Source: Meghimatium bilineatum
Taxonomy: Eukaryota; Mollusca; Gastropoda; Stylommatophora; Philomycidae
DNA: 64,000 nucleotides
Direction of reading: 5' to 3'
NCBI GenBank assembly: GCA_034231615.1
Contig: CM067306.1
Coordinates: forward strand, 48,763,281-48,827,280
Position 1 is the stretch's first letter; every line of letters starts with the position of its first letter. A model generated the notes under the pieces. The model was not told the origin of the DNA. It did not search any database and saw nothing but the letters and a program-made list of their open reading frames with translations. Below, piece by piece: positions 1 to 10,460 of the stretch. Made by a program: the position numbers and the translations under genes.

Positions 1-12
1 ATAGAAATATTG

Positions 13-112
13 CCATTACTGTACAATTCTACCATTACTGTACAATTCTACCATTACTGTACAATTCTACCATTACTGTACAATTCTACCATTACTGTAC
101 AATTCTACCAGT
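13..112. repeat. 19-bp minisatellite, about 5 copies
   Basis: The unit ACCATTACTGTACAATTCT repeats almost perfectly about five times, then decays into ACCAGTACTGCCATTAC. It lies at the window edge, so the full array may extend upstream. Confidence 0.9.
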
Positions 113-534
113 ACTGCCATTACATTTCTACCACCACAACAAAGTACCAAATTGTCACCAAGAATATCATTTAGCTGAAGACATCTCTGACACTTCTAAG
201 GTTCTACATCAGTTCCACATTGTAATTACGGGAATTTCATGGCAATTAAAACAATATGTCCCTTACATTGGGAATTCTGACACCGCCCGTAGACAAAACA
301 GCAGCAGACGGCTAATGTGGTTCTTAGTATTGATAGTCACATACCGTCTGATAAGGTCACACTAGAACTAGGTAAGTGATCGTAAGATGGCGATGATTCT
401 GCTACTGACGTGCTTACGAGTGCTAAGCGGTAACCGAGAATGTGTAGATAATTTTAACACATTTGTGTGTGTTTAGGCATAAACGGTGTTTTGGGAAATG
501 GTAATAGAGTTTTGATAATTACTGGTAATAAAAA
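113..534. other. No recognisable feature
   Basis: This is AT-rich single-copy-looking sequence. I see no open frame of note, no transposon protein similarity and no clear tandem unit. Confidence 0.5.
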
Positions 535-735
535 TGGTAACAGAGATCGACGTTTCGACCACAATGGCTTTATAAAAACAAATAACACACGGCGAATAAA
601 GTAGGAGCAGGAAGGTAAAATGCTGCCTACTAGTGATAGTAGTACCTTTCTTTACTCGCCGTGTTATATTTGTTATTTTTTAAAAAGGCCTTTTGATCGA
701 AACGTCGATTTGTTTTTGAATTATGTATGTTACCA
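535..735. mobile_element. Foldback (MITE-like) element, GAAACGTCG arms
   Basis: Two arms of roughly 60-75 bp face each other. The left arm holds GATCGACGTTTCGACC, then AAACAAATAACACACGGCG. The right arm holds CGCCGTGTTATATTTGTT, then GATCGAAACGTCGATTTG. About 40 bp separate them, and the outer flanks GGTAAC and GTTACC also pair. Arm identity is about 80% by eye. The same arm sequence recurs at 54104-54269 as a second foldback and singly near 42278. There is no coding capacity, so it would be non-autonomous. The superfamily is unknown. Confidence 0.7.
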
Positions 736-879
736 ATGACAGATATGTTGTATTACCCTTTTCCAAGATTTTGCCTGTCGAATTATGGTTTTGCTGTAGG
801 TATAAAATATTTTGTGTGCATCCATCATCAAAAGTGCGTGTGTCTAGACAATGTTAACGATTTGTCTTGCGTAAAAAAT

Positions 880-1150
880 TGGTTACTTATTGTTCATGTG
901 TAAACATTTAACAAACTAGCATTGTGTAAACAGTTAACAAACTATAATTGTGTAAATATTGTCAGACTCGTATTGTTTTAACAATTAACGAACTCAGCTT
1001 GTGTAAATGGTTAACAAACTCAATGTTCGCAGTTAACAAACTCCGCTTGTTTAAACGGTGAACAGAAAACGTGTAGACAGGGTTAACAGACTGTCGAATT
1101 GTATATGCTTTGTTAACAAATTGCATTATGTGCAAGTTTTGTTAAGAAAC
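880..1150. repeat. Degenerate minisatellite with GTTAACAAACT core
   Basis: The words GTGTAAA and GTTAACAAACT alternate about every 25-35 bp for some ten units with heavy divergence. It looks like an old array with no constant period left. Confidence 0.7.
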
Positions 1151-1584
1151 TGTCATAAAAATGAATATAATGGTAATTGAGTTATAAACCAGTTTCCCCA
1201 CAAACTTTTCCCCATAAATGAGTTATGAACCAGTGTTATAGTACACTGTTATGAAATGTTTTAGCAGACAGTTATTCTGATTTATGAACTAGCGTTTCCT
1301 ACACACGGTTTCCCATAAATTCTCAACTGCCGATTTAGTGGTTGCCCAGAAACGCCTGATTAGCGTAGCCTTCGAATTTGCTCATTAGTGATATTCCATT
1401 CTTCGACTTTCTCAGAGCTTGAGCCCTGGTACCCTATTTCCTGGTGGCTGGGTAAACTACGAGAGTAATTTTTTTTCAAACCACGAATAACGCGTTGACT
1501 CAAAATCTAGGTCTGCTGGTCGGTGGACGTGTGACTTAATATTACACTTCGTGGGCCTCAACACACACACTGTCATGTTGATAT

Positions 1585-1855
1585 AATGTTTGTTGCCTGG
1601 GCCCGAGAGGGCAGCAAAGAATAGCAACACTTTTTACCTTCCATGTATGTCGTAAGAGGTGGCTAAGGATGCAATGGGTTGGAGTTTGCTGTCCCATCCC
1701 ATATGGGACAAAGTGACATAAATCTATGCTGAAGCCGAATGTGTCAGGCAGAAAGGCGCAGCTATCACAGCAGTTCTGTAAATGATGACACACCGCATTA
1801 CGTTTTTCGAACTACATCCTGCTGATCTACATGAGTTTAGAACGAACACTGAAGA
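1585..1855 (+). mobile_element. SINE-A copy, sense
   Basis: This copy carries the full order of blocks shared by at least eight places in the window: GGGCCCGAGAGGGCAGCAAAG, GAATAGCAACAC, CATGTATGTCGTAAGAGG, CTGTCCCATCCCATAT, GCTGAAGCCGAATGTGTCAG, AAAGGCGCAG, ACTACATCCTGCTGATCT, GAGTTTAGAACGAACACTGAAGAAG. The 3' tail is GAAGAAG-like. No clear pol III A/B boxes are seen in this copy. The GTCGTAAGAGGCGACTAA-type centre resembles conserved SINE cores I recall from molluscan genomes (family knowledge, not checked). Confidence 0.8.
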
Positions 1856-1879
1856 AGTAGACGATAACAAAGTATCGCG

Positions 1880-2560
1880 TTTGGACAGTTAAGAAATTAT
1901 CGTGTGAAGACGACGAATTATCGCGTGAAAACAACTACAACAAATTATATAGCCAAGACAGTTTACACATTATCGTGTAAAATCCTGTGGAATAGCAGGA
2001 AATGAGAGAGCTGATCAACTCGCCAAGGAAGGTGCTAACATGCAGCAACCGGATGTACCAATCAGCTATCACCAAAAGAAATCCATGATAAAGGCACAAC
2101 GAAAGCCTAACTTACCTCCACGGGATGACTACCACCTACTTAACAGACAAGAACAGGTCATCATATTTCGACTGAGAACTGGACACAATAGACTAAACAG
2201 CCATATGTATACAAAATTTAAAATTGGCACAACAGCAAAGTGTAATTGTGGACAAGTCAACCAGACTTCAGAACATATCCTTCAAGAATGTGCAAACTAT
2301 GACACATTAAGATGCACATACTGGCCTTCTGATACACCAATGAATGTTAAACTTTATGGTACAAAACAAGAAATGGAAAACACTGTCCAATTTATACAAG
2401 AAACAACACTGCAGATATAGACATTATTAGCGAACGAAAGAAGAAGAGGAAGAAGAAATCGTGTAAAAACAGCTTACAAATATTGGCGTGATGATAGTTA
2501 AATTATCACGTTAAAAAATATATGAATTATCGCTTGATGACATATAATAATGTATCGTGT
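1880..2560. repeat. Degenerate ATTATCGTGTAAAA repeat split by a LINE
   Basis: Short units such as AATTATCGTGTGAAGACGA and TTATCGCGTGAAAAC run from about 1880 to 1982 and resume from 2458 to about 2560. The LINE tail at 1983-2457 sits between the two halves and is flanked by an 11 bp duplication of one repeat unit. The array is therefore older than the LINE. Confidence 0.75.
1983..2457 (+). mobile_element. LINE 3' end with RNase H C-terminus (5' truncated)
   Basis: The translation begins CGIAGNERADQLAKEGA, the last RNase H motif of LINE polyproteins (GNExADxLAK). A stretch follows with CNCGQVNQTSEHILQEC, the cysteine/histidine cluster typical of the end of I-like and Jockey-like ORF2 proteins. 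The frame then runs to a stop at 2418-2420, with a short tail GAAGAAGAGGAAGAAGA. Target site duplication ATCGTGTAAAA lies at 1972-1982 and 2458-2468, which fixes the borders. The copy is 5' truncated, so it is dead on arrival, but its open frame is intact and it may be fairly young. Confidence 0.85.
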
Positions 2561-3239
2561 GTACATTAATTAATATAAATTTTGCTTGAAGTATGTAGAT
2601 GTTAATTATTGTCTGCCGATACCGGGTGTATCGTGCAATTCACGCAAATAATTGGCGCAATTTTTAAGCAAAATTTTGACCACCCTTGATCTAAGCAAAC
2701 AGTTCATTACGTAACAGAAATTGTAATCATTTATCTACAATACCACAGCAACCATTAAGGCTATTCTCAGGCAACCAAACAATGTGACAACATTGCGGAT
2801 ATTCTAAACGCGTTAATCCATAAGTGGATTTTTCAAACATCATCATCAAAACAAAGAGAAAAATCAAGTTGTATACGGAAGAAAAATATATCGTGATAGT
2901 ATGATCCCTAATTAAGCCTTGTTTGACATATTTTGGAGACAAGATAGGGTTGAAATATGAACATTGTATTATAACCGATCGTACAGATAACAAGAGGGAT
3001 TACCATCAAATGTCAGCGTCCAGATATTCAACGATACTTGAACTAAAAACGATACTTGAACTAAAAGGAATGTCCTGGTCTACCATAGTTGGTTAACAAA
3101 ACTACGCAACTGCTAACAGTCTCAGAGATGACATTTACGAAAAGGTAGAAAAAATGTTAGATGTTTTGCTTAATTTAGACTAGTGTCTTACCAGCCCTCT
3201 AAGAGGAAGTAAAGATTAGTAACAATGTCCAGTCCAATG
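2561..3239. other. No recognisable feature
   Basis: This is AT-rich sequence with only short random open frames. An ACGATACTTGAACTAAAA word is tandemly doubled near 3030-3066. Nothing else is supported. Confidence 0.45.
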
Positions 3240-3515
3240 TTAACTGGGCCAGAGATAGGAGCAAAGAATAGCAGAACTGTTACATGCGACGTATGGGGTA
3301 GGAGGCCACTAAAGATAATATGGAGGGGGGGGGTGGAGTTAACATTCCCATTCCATCTAGGGCCAAAGTGACATAGAAGCTATACCCTAGTCGGATGACC
3401 ATGTCAAAAAGCGCAGATTTCAGAGCTAAGCTATAAACCATGGAACAACGCGTTCCATTCTCCGGACTACGTGATGATAATCTGCTGGAGTTTGAGAACA
3501 AATGTTGAAGAGAAG
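3240..3515 (+). mobile_element. SINE-A copy, sense, diverged
   Basis: Same order of blocks as the other SINE-A copies: GAGCAAAGAATAGCAGAAC, ATGCGACGTATGG, GTGGAGTTAACATTCCCATT, AAGCGCAGATTTC, CTGTAAACC-like ATAAACCATGGAACAACG, TTCTCCGGACTACG, CTGGAGTTTGAGAACAAATG. A run of G at about 3322-3330 is specific to this copy. Confidence 0.75.
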
Positions 3516-3678
3516 GAAGTAATAATGTACATATAATATGCCGAGTTTGTTATCCACATTTCAATACATATTTTTTCATTAATATTAAGACATTAGTATA
3601 TTCAATAATATTAGTATATTAAGACATACTTGGTCCGGGCCGAAGCAAAAATTTGTAAAAGTCAAAATATATATAATG

Positions 3679-5466
3679 TTATGTTATGTTATGTTCCTCC
3701 AGGGCCATAGGCGGCGCATAGGGCAGAAACCATAGCTTTCCATTTCTGTCTTTGTGTTGCCAGGTCTTTCAGTTCTTGTGTGTTGTTTAGGTTCATTGAC
3801 ATGCGTTCTCTATTAATGGTTTTTCGTAGAGTTTCTCTAGATCTCCCTCTTCTTCTTACTCCGGGTGGCACCCAATATAGTGACTGCTGGGGACTTCTTA
3901 GGCTGTTCATTCTGAGAACATGGCCGATGTAAGTCCAACGCCTTTGTCTAATGAAGGAAGATATATAGGTTTGTTTGCTTTCCTCTCTTATAGTAGTGTT
4001 AGATTTAAAGTCACTCCACTTAACATTCAGAATGATACGTAGACATTTGTTTTCAAAGGAGTCGAGTTTCTTATGTGTGGTTTTTTTGGCTTTCCACTTT
4101 CGCATCCTTATGATAGAATAGGGATGATGTTGGAGTTAAACAACTTGAGTTTTGTGGTGTTTCTTTGTTTGACGTCCAGATGTTACGTAGTTTATTGAAA
4201 GCACCCGCTGCAAGTGCAATACGGTGTAAAATTTCTTTTGATGAGTCTCCATCCAATGCTAGATTGGTGTCTAAATATGTAAAATTGTTGACTTTTAATA
4301 ATGGAACATTTTGAATTTCTATGTTGTCGTTGGATCTCGTAAAATCTAGTATATGAGTTTTTGATGTGTTGATTTTCAACCCTATCTGATTTGAGTAGTG
4401 TTGGAGATTGTCAAGCTTAGATTGAGCATCTGTGTGGTTTGCGCTCAAAAGGGTCAGGTCATCTGCGTAGTCAAGATCTTCGAGAACGGTATTATTAATC
4501 CATTCTATTACTGTCAGCTCATTTTCAGTGCTCTTTCTCATGACCCAATCAATAGCGACGCAGAAAAGTAATGGGGACATGATGCATCCCTGTTAAACGC
4601 CCGTAACAACTTGGAACCATTCTGACTTCTCAGTGTTTGTTTGAACACAGCAATGTGAGTTGGTGTAAAATGCCTTTATAACATTGATTATTTTAGTAGG
4701 AAAACCGTATTGCTGTAGAATATTCCATAACGTAGGCCGATGAAGACTATCAAATGTTTCTTTTAAAGTCAACAAAGTTGATTATGAGCGGGGATTGAAA
4801 TTCAAGTGATTCTTCAATGATGATGCGAAGAGAAAATATGTTGTCTGTGCAGGAGCGAGTTGATCTAAAGCCTGCTTGTTCTTCTCTGAGTAGTTTATCA
4901 ACAACATTCTTTAGTCTTTCCAAAATGATGCTTAGGAAGTCCTTGCCTATGACTGATAATAGGGTGATACCCCGCCAGTTGTTGCAGTCTGAGGGGTCGC
5001 CTTTCTTGGGGAGTTTGATGATGATACCGTCTTTCCATTGTTGAGGTGGATTTTCATTGCACCAGACGTCATTCATAAGAGTCAGCAAGTTTTGTAGTGT
5101 GTTATCATCAGAAGCTTTAAGCATCTCACTTGTTATTTTTTCAACGCCACTTGTTGTTTGTTAGTTTATGGATAGCATATTTTAATTCGGTGATAGAGAA
5201 AGTTTCACATGATACTGGCATGGTTGTCATTTGTGTGTCATTGACAAAGTCTGGAGTAGCTGTTGGTTGAGGTCTATTTAATAGTTCATTAAAGTGTTCT
5301 GCCCTCCTCTTTGTTTGGTCGTGGGTTGTTGATAGTAGTTTTCCGTTTTTATCTTTGATGGGTACGTTGTTTGTTGTGACTGTTGTGTTACATAATTGCT
5401 TGATTATATGATGTAATGTTTTGCTGTGATTCTTTGCGGCATTTTCTGCTTTTAATAATATTTCGT
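3679..5466 (-). mobile_element. Non-LTR retrotransposon (LINE), 5' truncated, RT domain
   Basis: Read on the minus strand, it encodes reverse transcriptase blocks in order: EEQAGFRSTRSCTDNIF (about 4900), a DF/ETFDSLHRPTLW block (about 4730), GCIMSPLLFCVAIDW (about 4570), DYADDLTLLSANHTDAQ with the catalytic YADD (about 4470), and a C-terminal region with RQRRWTYIGHVLRM and PPGVRRRGRSRETLR (about 3830). At least three frameshifts or stops break it (near 4770, 4590 and 4080), so it is a pseudogene. The 3' end carries a tandem pentamer tail (AACAT on the element strand). An 11 bp target duplication, TATATATAATG, is seen at 3668-3678 and 5467-5477. The clade is uncertain. The C-terminus is RTE/Nimb-like by memory. 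Confidence 0.85.
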
Positions 5467-5474
5467 TATATATA

Positions 5475-5835
5475 ATGGGGATCCTTTATAGCGCATTCTT
5501 TTGGAACATTTTCAAAAGATATATATATATAAACACTTTTTAAAAATCCCCAATTATATTTAGTCTGCATTGATTGTAACTGTATATTTGGTAGGATATC
5601 ATATTAGGGACGTTGCCATCAACCCATCATTTATTGTCTGTAGTGATTGTCTAGGCAATATAGGTACGTTCAGTAGTTTGCCATTTCTTTCTGAACCGTT
5701 CGGATGTACACTTGTCTATGGCGGGGATCGAACTCGGTACCTTGGCCGTCACAGACGAACCACACTGCAACAGAGCCGGACCCTATATAACAAATATTTT
5801 TTCAGTCCGGACCAAGTTCTTATAACTGTACTGGT
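5475..5835. mobile_element. MITE remnant split by a SINE-B
   Basis: The left half (5475-5588: GGGGATCCTTTATAGCGCAT, then AAAATCCCCAATTATATTTA) and right half (about 5786-5835: CAGTCCGGACCAAGTTCTTA) match the order of blocks in the MITE copies at 20500-20655 and 47534-47708. The sequence between them is an antisense SINE-B. The LINE at 3679-5466 landed next to or inside its left end. Confidence 0.6.
5589..5785 (-). mobile_element. tRNA-derived SINE-B, antisense
   Basis: The reverse complement reads a tRNA-like head with CGTCTGTGACGGCCAAGGT, GAGTTCGATCC (B box) and GCCATAGACAAGTG. The body words follow: CCGAACGGTTCAGAAAG, ACGTACCTATATTGCCTAG and the 3' part TGATGGCAACGTCCCTAAT. It matches the better copy at 49079-49275. 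The tRNA head has lost parts of the A box. It sits inside a MITE remnant. Confidence 0.75.
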
Positions 5836-6574
5836 ATATATATTATATACGAGTAATATCCTGTTTGTCCTATCTACGTCGGATGTGTCGGGCCACTTTT
5901 ATTATATATATATATATATAAATGAAGTAAAGAATAAACTAAATGGGATTCTCAAAATGTTTCAGAAATAGGGAAAATTGTTATAAGGTTATGCGCTACA
6001 ACGATATTCCACTGTATTTTCACATTGTAATACTGAAATGTACCAATCTTGATTGTTTTGGTTTAAATTACATTTATTTACCATATGGGATATAGTTTTA
6101 CTGCAGTCTCCCATTAATTAAGGGGCTCTCCATAAATTAGAGGAGGGAGAGGGTCTGAAAACACCTCAGATGAATGACTGGGGATGGGGGAGGGTTGTTT
6201 GACGAAAGATGAAGTCAACAATACTGTTTCTATACATCAATTACATTTTATTTTTTTTGTTTCTATTACTTTCGCTGCTAAATATTTTTTTTTAGGGAAA
6301 GGAGGTTAAAAATATGACATAATTGCTTTTCTTTACTCCCCTATTGGGCTACGGCAACACATAGGCAGTGCATATTTATGTATACAACACGAGATACGTC
6401 ACTGCTAGAGTTGGTTCAACAAAATATTTGCTGGAACTCGCGTATAGAATAGACATTTCTATCAATATTAGTGAATACTGTATCAGGAAAGTTATAACAT
6501 GTTTTTCTTATTTAAATCGGATGCGTCTGGTCACTGATGCAAAGAAAACAACACAACCCATCTATGTGATTCTT
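5836..6574. other. AT-rich sequence, no gene seen
   Basis: It contains a short TA run (5903-5920), poly-T tracts and AT-rich filler. Near 6005-6020, CAACGATATTCCACTGTA resembles a MITE terminus (compare CGGGATTCCACTG at 47708) but no partner end is evident. No coding signal. Confidence 0.45.
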
Positions 6575-6586
6575 GATTTAGAAACT

Positions 6587-6862
6587 TCTTCTTCTGCATT
6601 CGTTCTCAAACTCCTGCAGATTAGCAGGATGTAGTCCGGAGAACGGAATGCGTTGTGTCATGGTTTACGGCATTGCTTCGATATCTGCGCCTTTCGACCT
6701 TACACATCCGACTTCAGCATGGCTTTGGGTCACTGACCCTATATGGGATGGGACAGCCAACTCGATCCCACAACCTCCTTAATCGCCTCTTACGACATGC
6801 ATGGAAGGTAAACAGTGTTGCTATTCTTTGCTCCCCTTTCGGGCCCCTGCAACACACGGTCG
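6587..6862 (-). mobile_element. SINE-A copy, antisense, with target duplication
   Basis: This is a complete-looking copy. Read on the minus strand it runs from CCGACCGTGTGTTGCAGGGG through GAGCAAAGAATAGCAACAC, CATGCATGTCGTAAGAGGCG, CTGTCCCATCCCATATAGGG, GGCGCAGATATCG and CTGCAGGAGTTTGAGAACG to a GCAGAAGAAG tail. A 12 bp duplication, GATTTAGAAACT, flanks it at 6575-6586 and 6863-6874. That gives an element of 276 bp and shows insertion by target-primed reverse transcription. It is one of the best preserved copies here. Confidence 0.9.
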
Positions 6863-6874
6863 GATTTAGAAACT

Positions 6875-7435
6875 GATCTGTGCAACTATGGACTGAGACA
6901 GCGGATCTCATTCTTCATACATGTCTACTATCAAAAAGAGGGAGAGAACATGGCCTACTGATTCAGCATGACGCCTAAAATTGAAGGGTTCCATGGTTGA
7001 CCTGAAGGGACTTTACACGGTTCGTTGAAGTTATTGACACTGTAATCTGATATCTGACTGAAGAGCGAAGAAGATTAGAGACCAGCATCATGGCACATGG
7101 GACGTTCACATAAGTGCTCCGATATCGATTTCAACATCTAATTAAGAGTATACAGAATCAAAGTCCCAGTCAGATGTTGATAATATGATTTTCGAATATT
7201 TAAAGGGAAGGCACACTTTCTTCCCATGTCCATTGTTACCTTCAATTTGTGGCATTCTTGTTTGTTCAAGTTATTACCTCACTTCCGGTTTCCTCTTCTT
7301 TTAAAACATTGCCCTTCAATGAGTCTACTCTTCCGATACATATGACTCCTGGATGACGAGGGCAGTGTATCCATGAAATACTTTCGAGCACCGAGTTGTT
7401 TATTAACAAAAATCATTCTTTCTTAACATGCATTT
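6875..7435. other. No gene seen; part of a dispersed repeat
   Basis: A stretch near 7090-7130 (GGGACGTTCACATAAGTGCT) resembles 59036-59070 (GGACATTCCCATAAGGGCT). The sequence left of the SINE (CATCTATGTGATTCTTGA, near 6560) resembles 58989-59010. So a diffuse dispersed repeat probably underlies this region. No open frame of interest. Confidence 0.4.
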
Positions 7436-7439
7436 ATAT

Positions 7440-7640
7440 CCTATGTAACACGCCCTGGATGTTCCATGGTATGCAACATGCTCTGAGAGTTCCAACGTAT
7501 ACATTATGCTATGTGAGTTCCATCGAATGAAACATGCTCTGTGAGTTTCATTGTAAGCAATATTCTCTAGGAGGTCCATTGTATAGAACATGCTCTGGGA
7601 GTTCCATCGTATGCAACATGTTCTTGGAGCTCCATCGCGT
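7440..7640. repeat. About 31-bp degenerate minisatellite
   Basis: Units of the type GTTCCATCGTATGCAACATG + CTCTGAGA repeat about six times with 10-20% divergence. One further unit is found isolated at about 8109-8148 inside the next array. Confidence 0.8.
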
Positions 7641-7674
7641 TTGCATCCATGAGTTTGCATCTTCGTTATCCAGA

Positions 7675-7755
7675 CTAAATCCTACTAGAAATTTAGTAGA
7701 ACACTGTCCTAAAGCAAGAGAGATCCAGTGGGAGTTTGAGAATGAACTATAAGAA
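7675..7755 (+). mobile_element. SINE-A variant 3' end
   Basis: The block TTTAGTAGAACACTGTCCT, AAGCAAGAGAGATCCAGTGG, GAGTTTGAGAATGAACTATA matches the 3' parts of copies at 17560-17655 and 31240-31300. All have extra sequence between the CTACATCCTGC block and the GAGTTTGAGAA block. This looks like a SINE-A subfamily with an internal extension. Confidence 0.6.
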
Positions 7756-7814
7756 AGAAACAAATACATTATTTAATAATAATGAAGTAAATATTGTTAA
7801 AATAGCTACCATTA

Positions 7815-8330
7815 CTAATGGTTGGTTGATTGCTTGGTTTGCTGGTTGGTTGATTCCTTGGTTTTGTTCGTGGCTTGGTTGGTTGATTTCTTAGTTGATT
7901 AATTGCTTGGTTTTGTTCTTGGCTTGGTTGGTTGATTTCTTAGTTGATTGATTGCTTGGTTTTGTTCGTGGCTTGGTTGGTTGATTGCTTAGTTGATTGA
8001 TTGCTTGGTTTGCTTGTTAGTTGATTGCTTGGTTGATTGCTTGGTTGGTTGATTGCTTGGTTTTGTTCGAGGCTTGGTTGGCTGATTGCTTGGTTTATTT
8101 GTGGCTTGGTTCATTGTATAGAACATGCTCTGAGAGTTCCATCGTATGAGTCCCATCTGTTATCCATTGCTTAGTTGTTCCATTGCTTGGTTGTTTGATT
8201 GCTTGGTTGGTCGATTTCTTGGTTGGTTGATTTCTTGGTTTTGTTGATTGCTTGGTTTGTTGATTGCTTGGTTTGTTGATTTCTTGGTTTGTTGATTGCT
8301 TGGTTTGTTGGCTGCTATTCCCAAGAAGTG
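7815..8330. repeat. GGTTGATTGCTT-type minisatellite
   Basis: GGTTGATTGCTTGGTTTG words repeat irregularly for about 500 bp, with variants TTGTTCGTGGCTTGG and TTAGTTGATTGATTGC. A foreign 40 bp piece from the neighbouring 31 bp array sits inside at about 8109-8148. Confidence 0.85.
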
Positions 8331-8339
8331 CAGCAACTT

Positions 8340-8929
8340 GCTCTTACTTCCTATTGAAAAAGCCTTCTACTTGGGGGGGGGGGGGGGAGGGGGTAAACAC
8401 TAGGAATAAAAAGATGACAAAATCAATTATAATAAAATAAATAAGAACGCAAACGTCAGACGTTTTAATCTAAGATCTTTGTTCATAGCTTAACAACTTA
8501 TGGAAAACAGGTAATGAAAAAAGGACATTTTAGCAATGTTTCTTTGATAGCAACCGTTATCATGACGGGAAACGTTCCGTAGCATGTCACTGTAGCAAGA
8601 GATCCATGGATGAATGTATTAAATAACGTTCACTGATGTAGTGGAAACTACAAAACAAGACCAATGCTGGTGGGTAGCTGTCGTGAACTCACCTTGTTGA
8701 TGTTACTTCAAAGTGTGGATGCTTTAAGCCGTACCTGAGAGTGTCCTTTGATGAAATATAAACTGAGTGAGTCCAGGTGTGGTTGCTTGCTTCTCCGGAA
8801 GAACTGTCATTGGGTGCATTCAGGTAACTGATGCTCTCACGTCTTCAATATGGGCAGATCTATAGATAGATGGAATGAAAGAGGTATACAAGGAGCATTG
8901 TACCTCAGTCCGTATGTGTCTTTCTGTCT
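8340..8929. other. No gene seen; includes a G run
   Basis: A run of about 15 G lies at 8373-8387. The rest holds no long open frame, no repeat unit and no transposon similarity that I can recognise. Confidence 0.4.
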
Positions 8930-9052
8930 GTCTGACTCGCTGTTCGATCCTTATCTATCTATCTCTCTGTCTCATATCTATGTATCTCTCTGTTTGTCTG
9001 TCTGTTCGAATATTTATGTATTTGTCTGTATATTCATATACCTATCTATGTA

Positions 9053-9093
<41 letters not shown>
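8930..9093. repeat. TCTG/TCTA simple repeat ending in (TA)n
   Basis: Imperfect TCTGTCTG, TATCTATC and TCTCTCTG words, followed by about 18 TA units at 9057-9092. The apparent Leu/Ser/Tyr-rich open frames here are only the repeat translated. Confidence 0.85.
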
Positions 9094-9095
<2 letters not shown>

Positions 9096-9109
9096 TAGGC
9101 CCCCTCTGA

Positions 9110-9570
9110 GTAGAATGCTCCTTCAATAGGCATTGCACTAAGCCGAACAATGAAGTCCCCTGGGCATGAAAGAAAGCTCAGAAAAACCACCCACTGCACA
9201 TAGGAAGTAAGAGCTAACCGCTCGTAACTGCTGGGATTGTCATACAGACAAACATAAACATGACTGTCTGACCTGTGCGAATATATATCTATATCTTTCT
9301 ATTTGTCTGTCCATCCATATATTTATTTGTGTATCTCTCTGTTTTTCTGTTAGTTCATATATCTTTCTATGCATTTCTCTGTTTGTCCCTATATATATAT
9401 ATATATCTATGTTTATTTGTCTATCTGTCAGTTCGTATATCTATCTGTGTATCTCTCTGTCTGTCCATCGGTATATCTATGAAAGGAAGAAGAAACCTTC
9501 CCACTGCACATAGGAAGTAAGAGCTAATCGCTCGCAATTACTAGGGTTCACAAAGAAGAAGAAGATGCCC
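9110..9570. repeat. Duplicated unit flanking a TATC/TGTC simple repeat
   Basis: CCCACTGCACATAGGAAGTA then AGAGCTAA(C/T)CGCTCG occurs at about 9188-9225 and again at about 9498-9535, with TATCTGTC-type simple sequence (9270-9480) between. The second copy is followed by TTCACAAAGAAGAAGAAG, a tail like those of SINE-A and the RNase H LINE. It could be the 3' end of another SINE. Not identified. Confidence 0.6.
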
Positions 9571-10200
9571 CCTTCTTCTTTGAACAAATAATTTCTCCCC
9601 TTTCCCCTTCATCCCATGTTCTATCCCTATTCTCACCTTTCGGTACAAATTACTTGTAGTTTTTCACATTTTTTTCTAAATCCAGCGTTTCTCTCTCTCT
9701 CTCTCTCTCTCGCACTCACTCACACACACGCACACATATATATATTTGGCGAAAAACCCTGTCGTTCCTTTTCTCTTAAGTTTATTCCTCTTCTCCTTTC
9801 ACTAAACATATTCTGAACTTATTTTTCTCCTGACATAATCTATTTTTCGCGTTACCTACAATTTTTAAATATATAATTCACCCCCTCCCCTACCCCTCTC
9901 AATCATTGACTCCCCTTGATATGTTTATTTGAACTACCAATCTGGATGTTTCCACTCTTGGGGGTGTCTCGTATCACATCACCGTTTGATCATCCATGTC
10001 ACAAAGAAGAATATTTAGGTGCGTCCATGTCATAGACAATGATCTAATTTCCGTGAAATACATACATTTTATTGGATGCTTCAGGCAGCTCTCTCATCTC
10101 GTAAGTAAGTAAAGGCATGCGGTTTAGTGTTGCACTTACGAAGATCTTTTACTGGATACGTTGATATTTTTTATTGTGTGTGTTATTGGTTCTGACGTCT
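9571..10200. other. Pyrimidine-rich and simple sequence, no gene
   Basis: It holds a CT run at 9689-9712, a CA/TA run at 9720-9746 and C/T-rich stretches. No coding similarity and no transposon ends are visible. Confidence 0.45.
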
Positions 10201-10202
10201 CA

Positions 10203-10460
10203 AGGTGTCAAAGGGTACGAATATTGCGCTTCGGGCTAAACATATGATCTCAGTCTTGAGAAGGTGTCAAAGGGTACGAATGTCATGCTCCTGGCTAACC
10301 ATATGATCTCAGTCTTCAGAAATTGTCTATTGGTACAAATGTTGTACTCCGGGTTAACCATATGATCTCAGTCTTCAGAAATTGTCTCTTGGTACGAATG
10401 TCGTGCTCCGGGTTAACCATATTATTTCAGTTTTCAAAAGGTATCGAATGGTATAAATAT
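10203..10460. repeat. 59-bp tandem repeat, 4-5 copies
   Basis: Copies start at about 10203, 10261, 10319, 10378 and (partial) 10437. Each carries TGGTACGAATGTCGTGCTCC, GGGTTAACCATATGATCTC and AGTCTTCAGAAA in order. Copies differ by about 10%. Confidence 0.85.
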
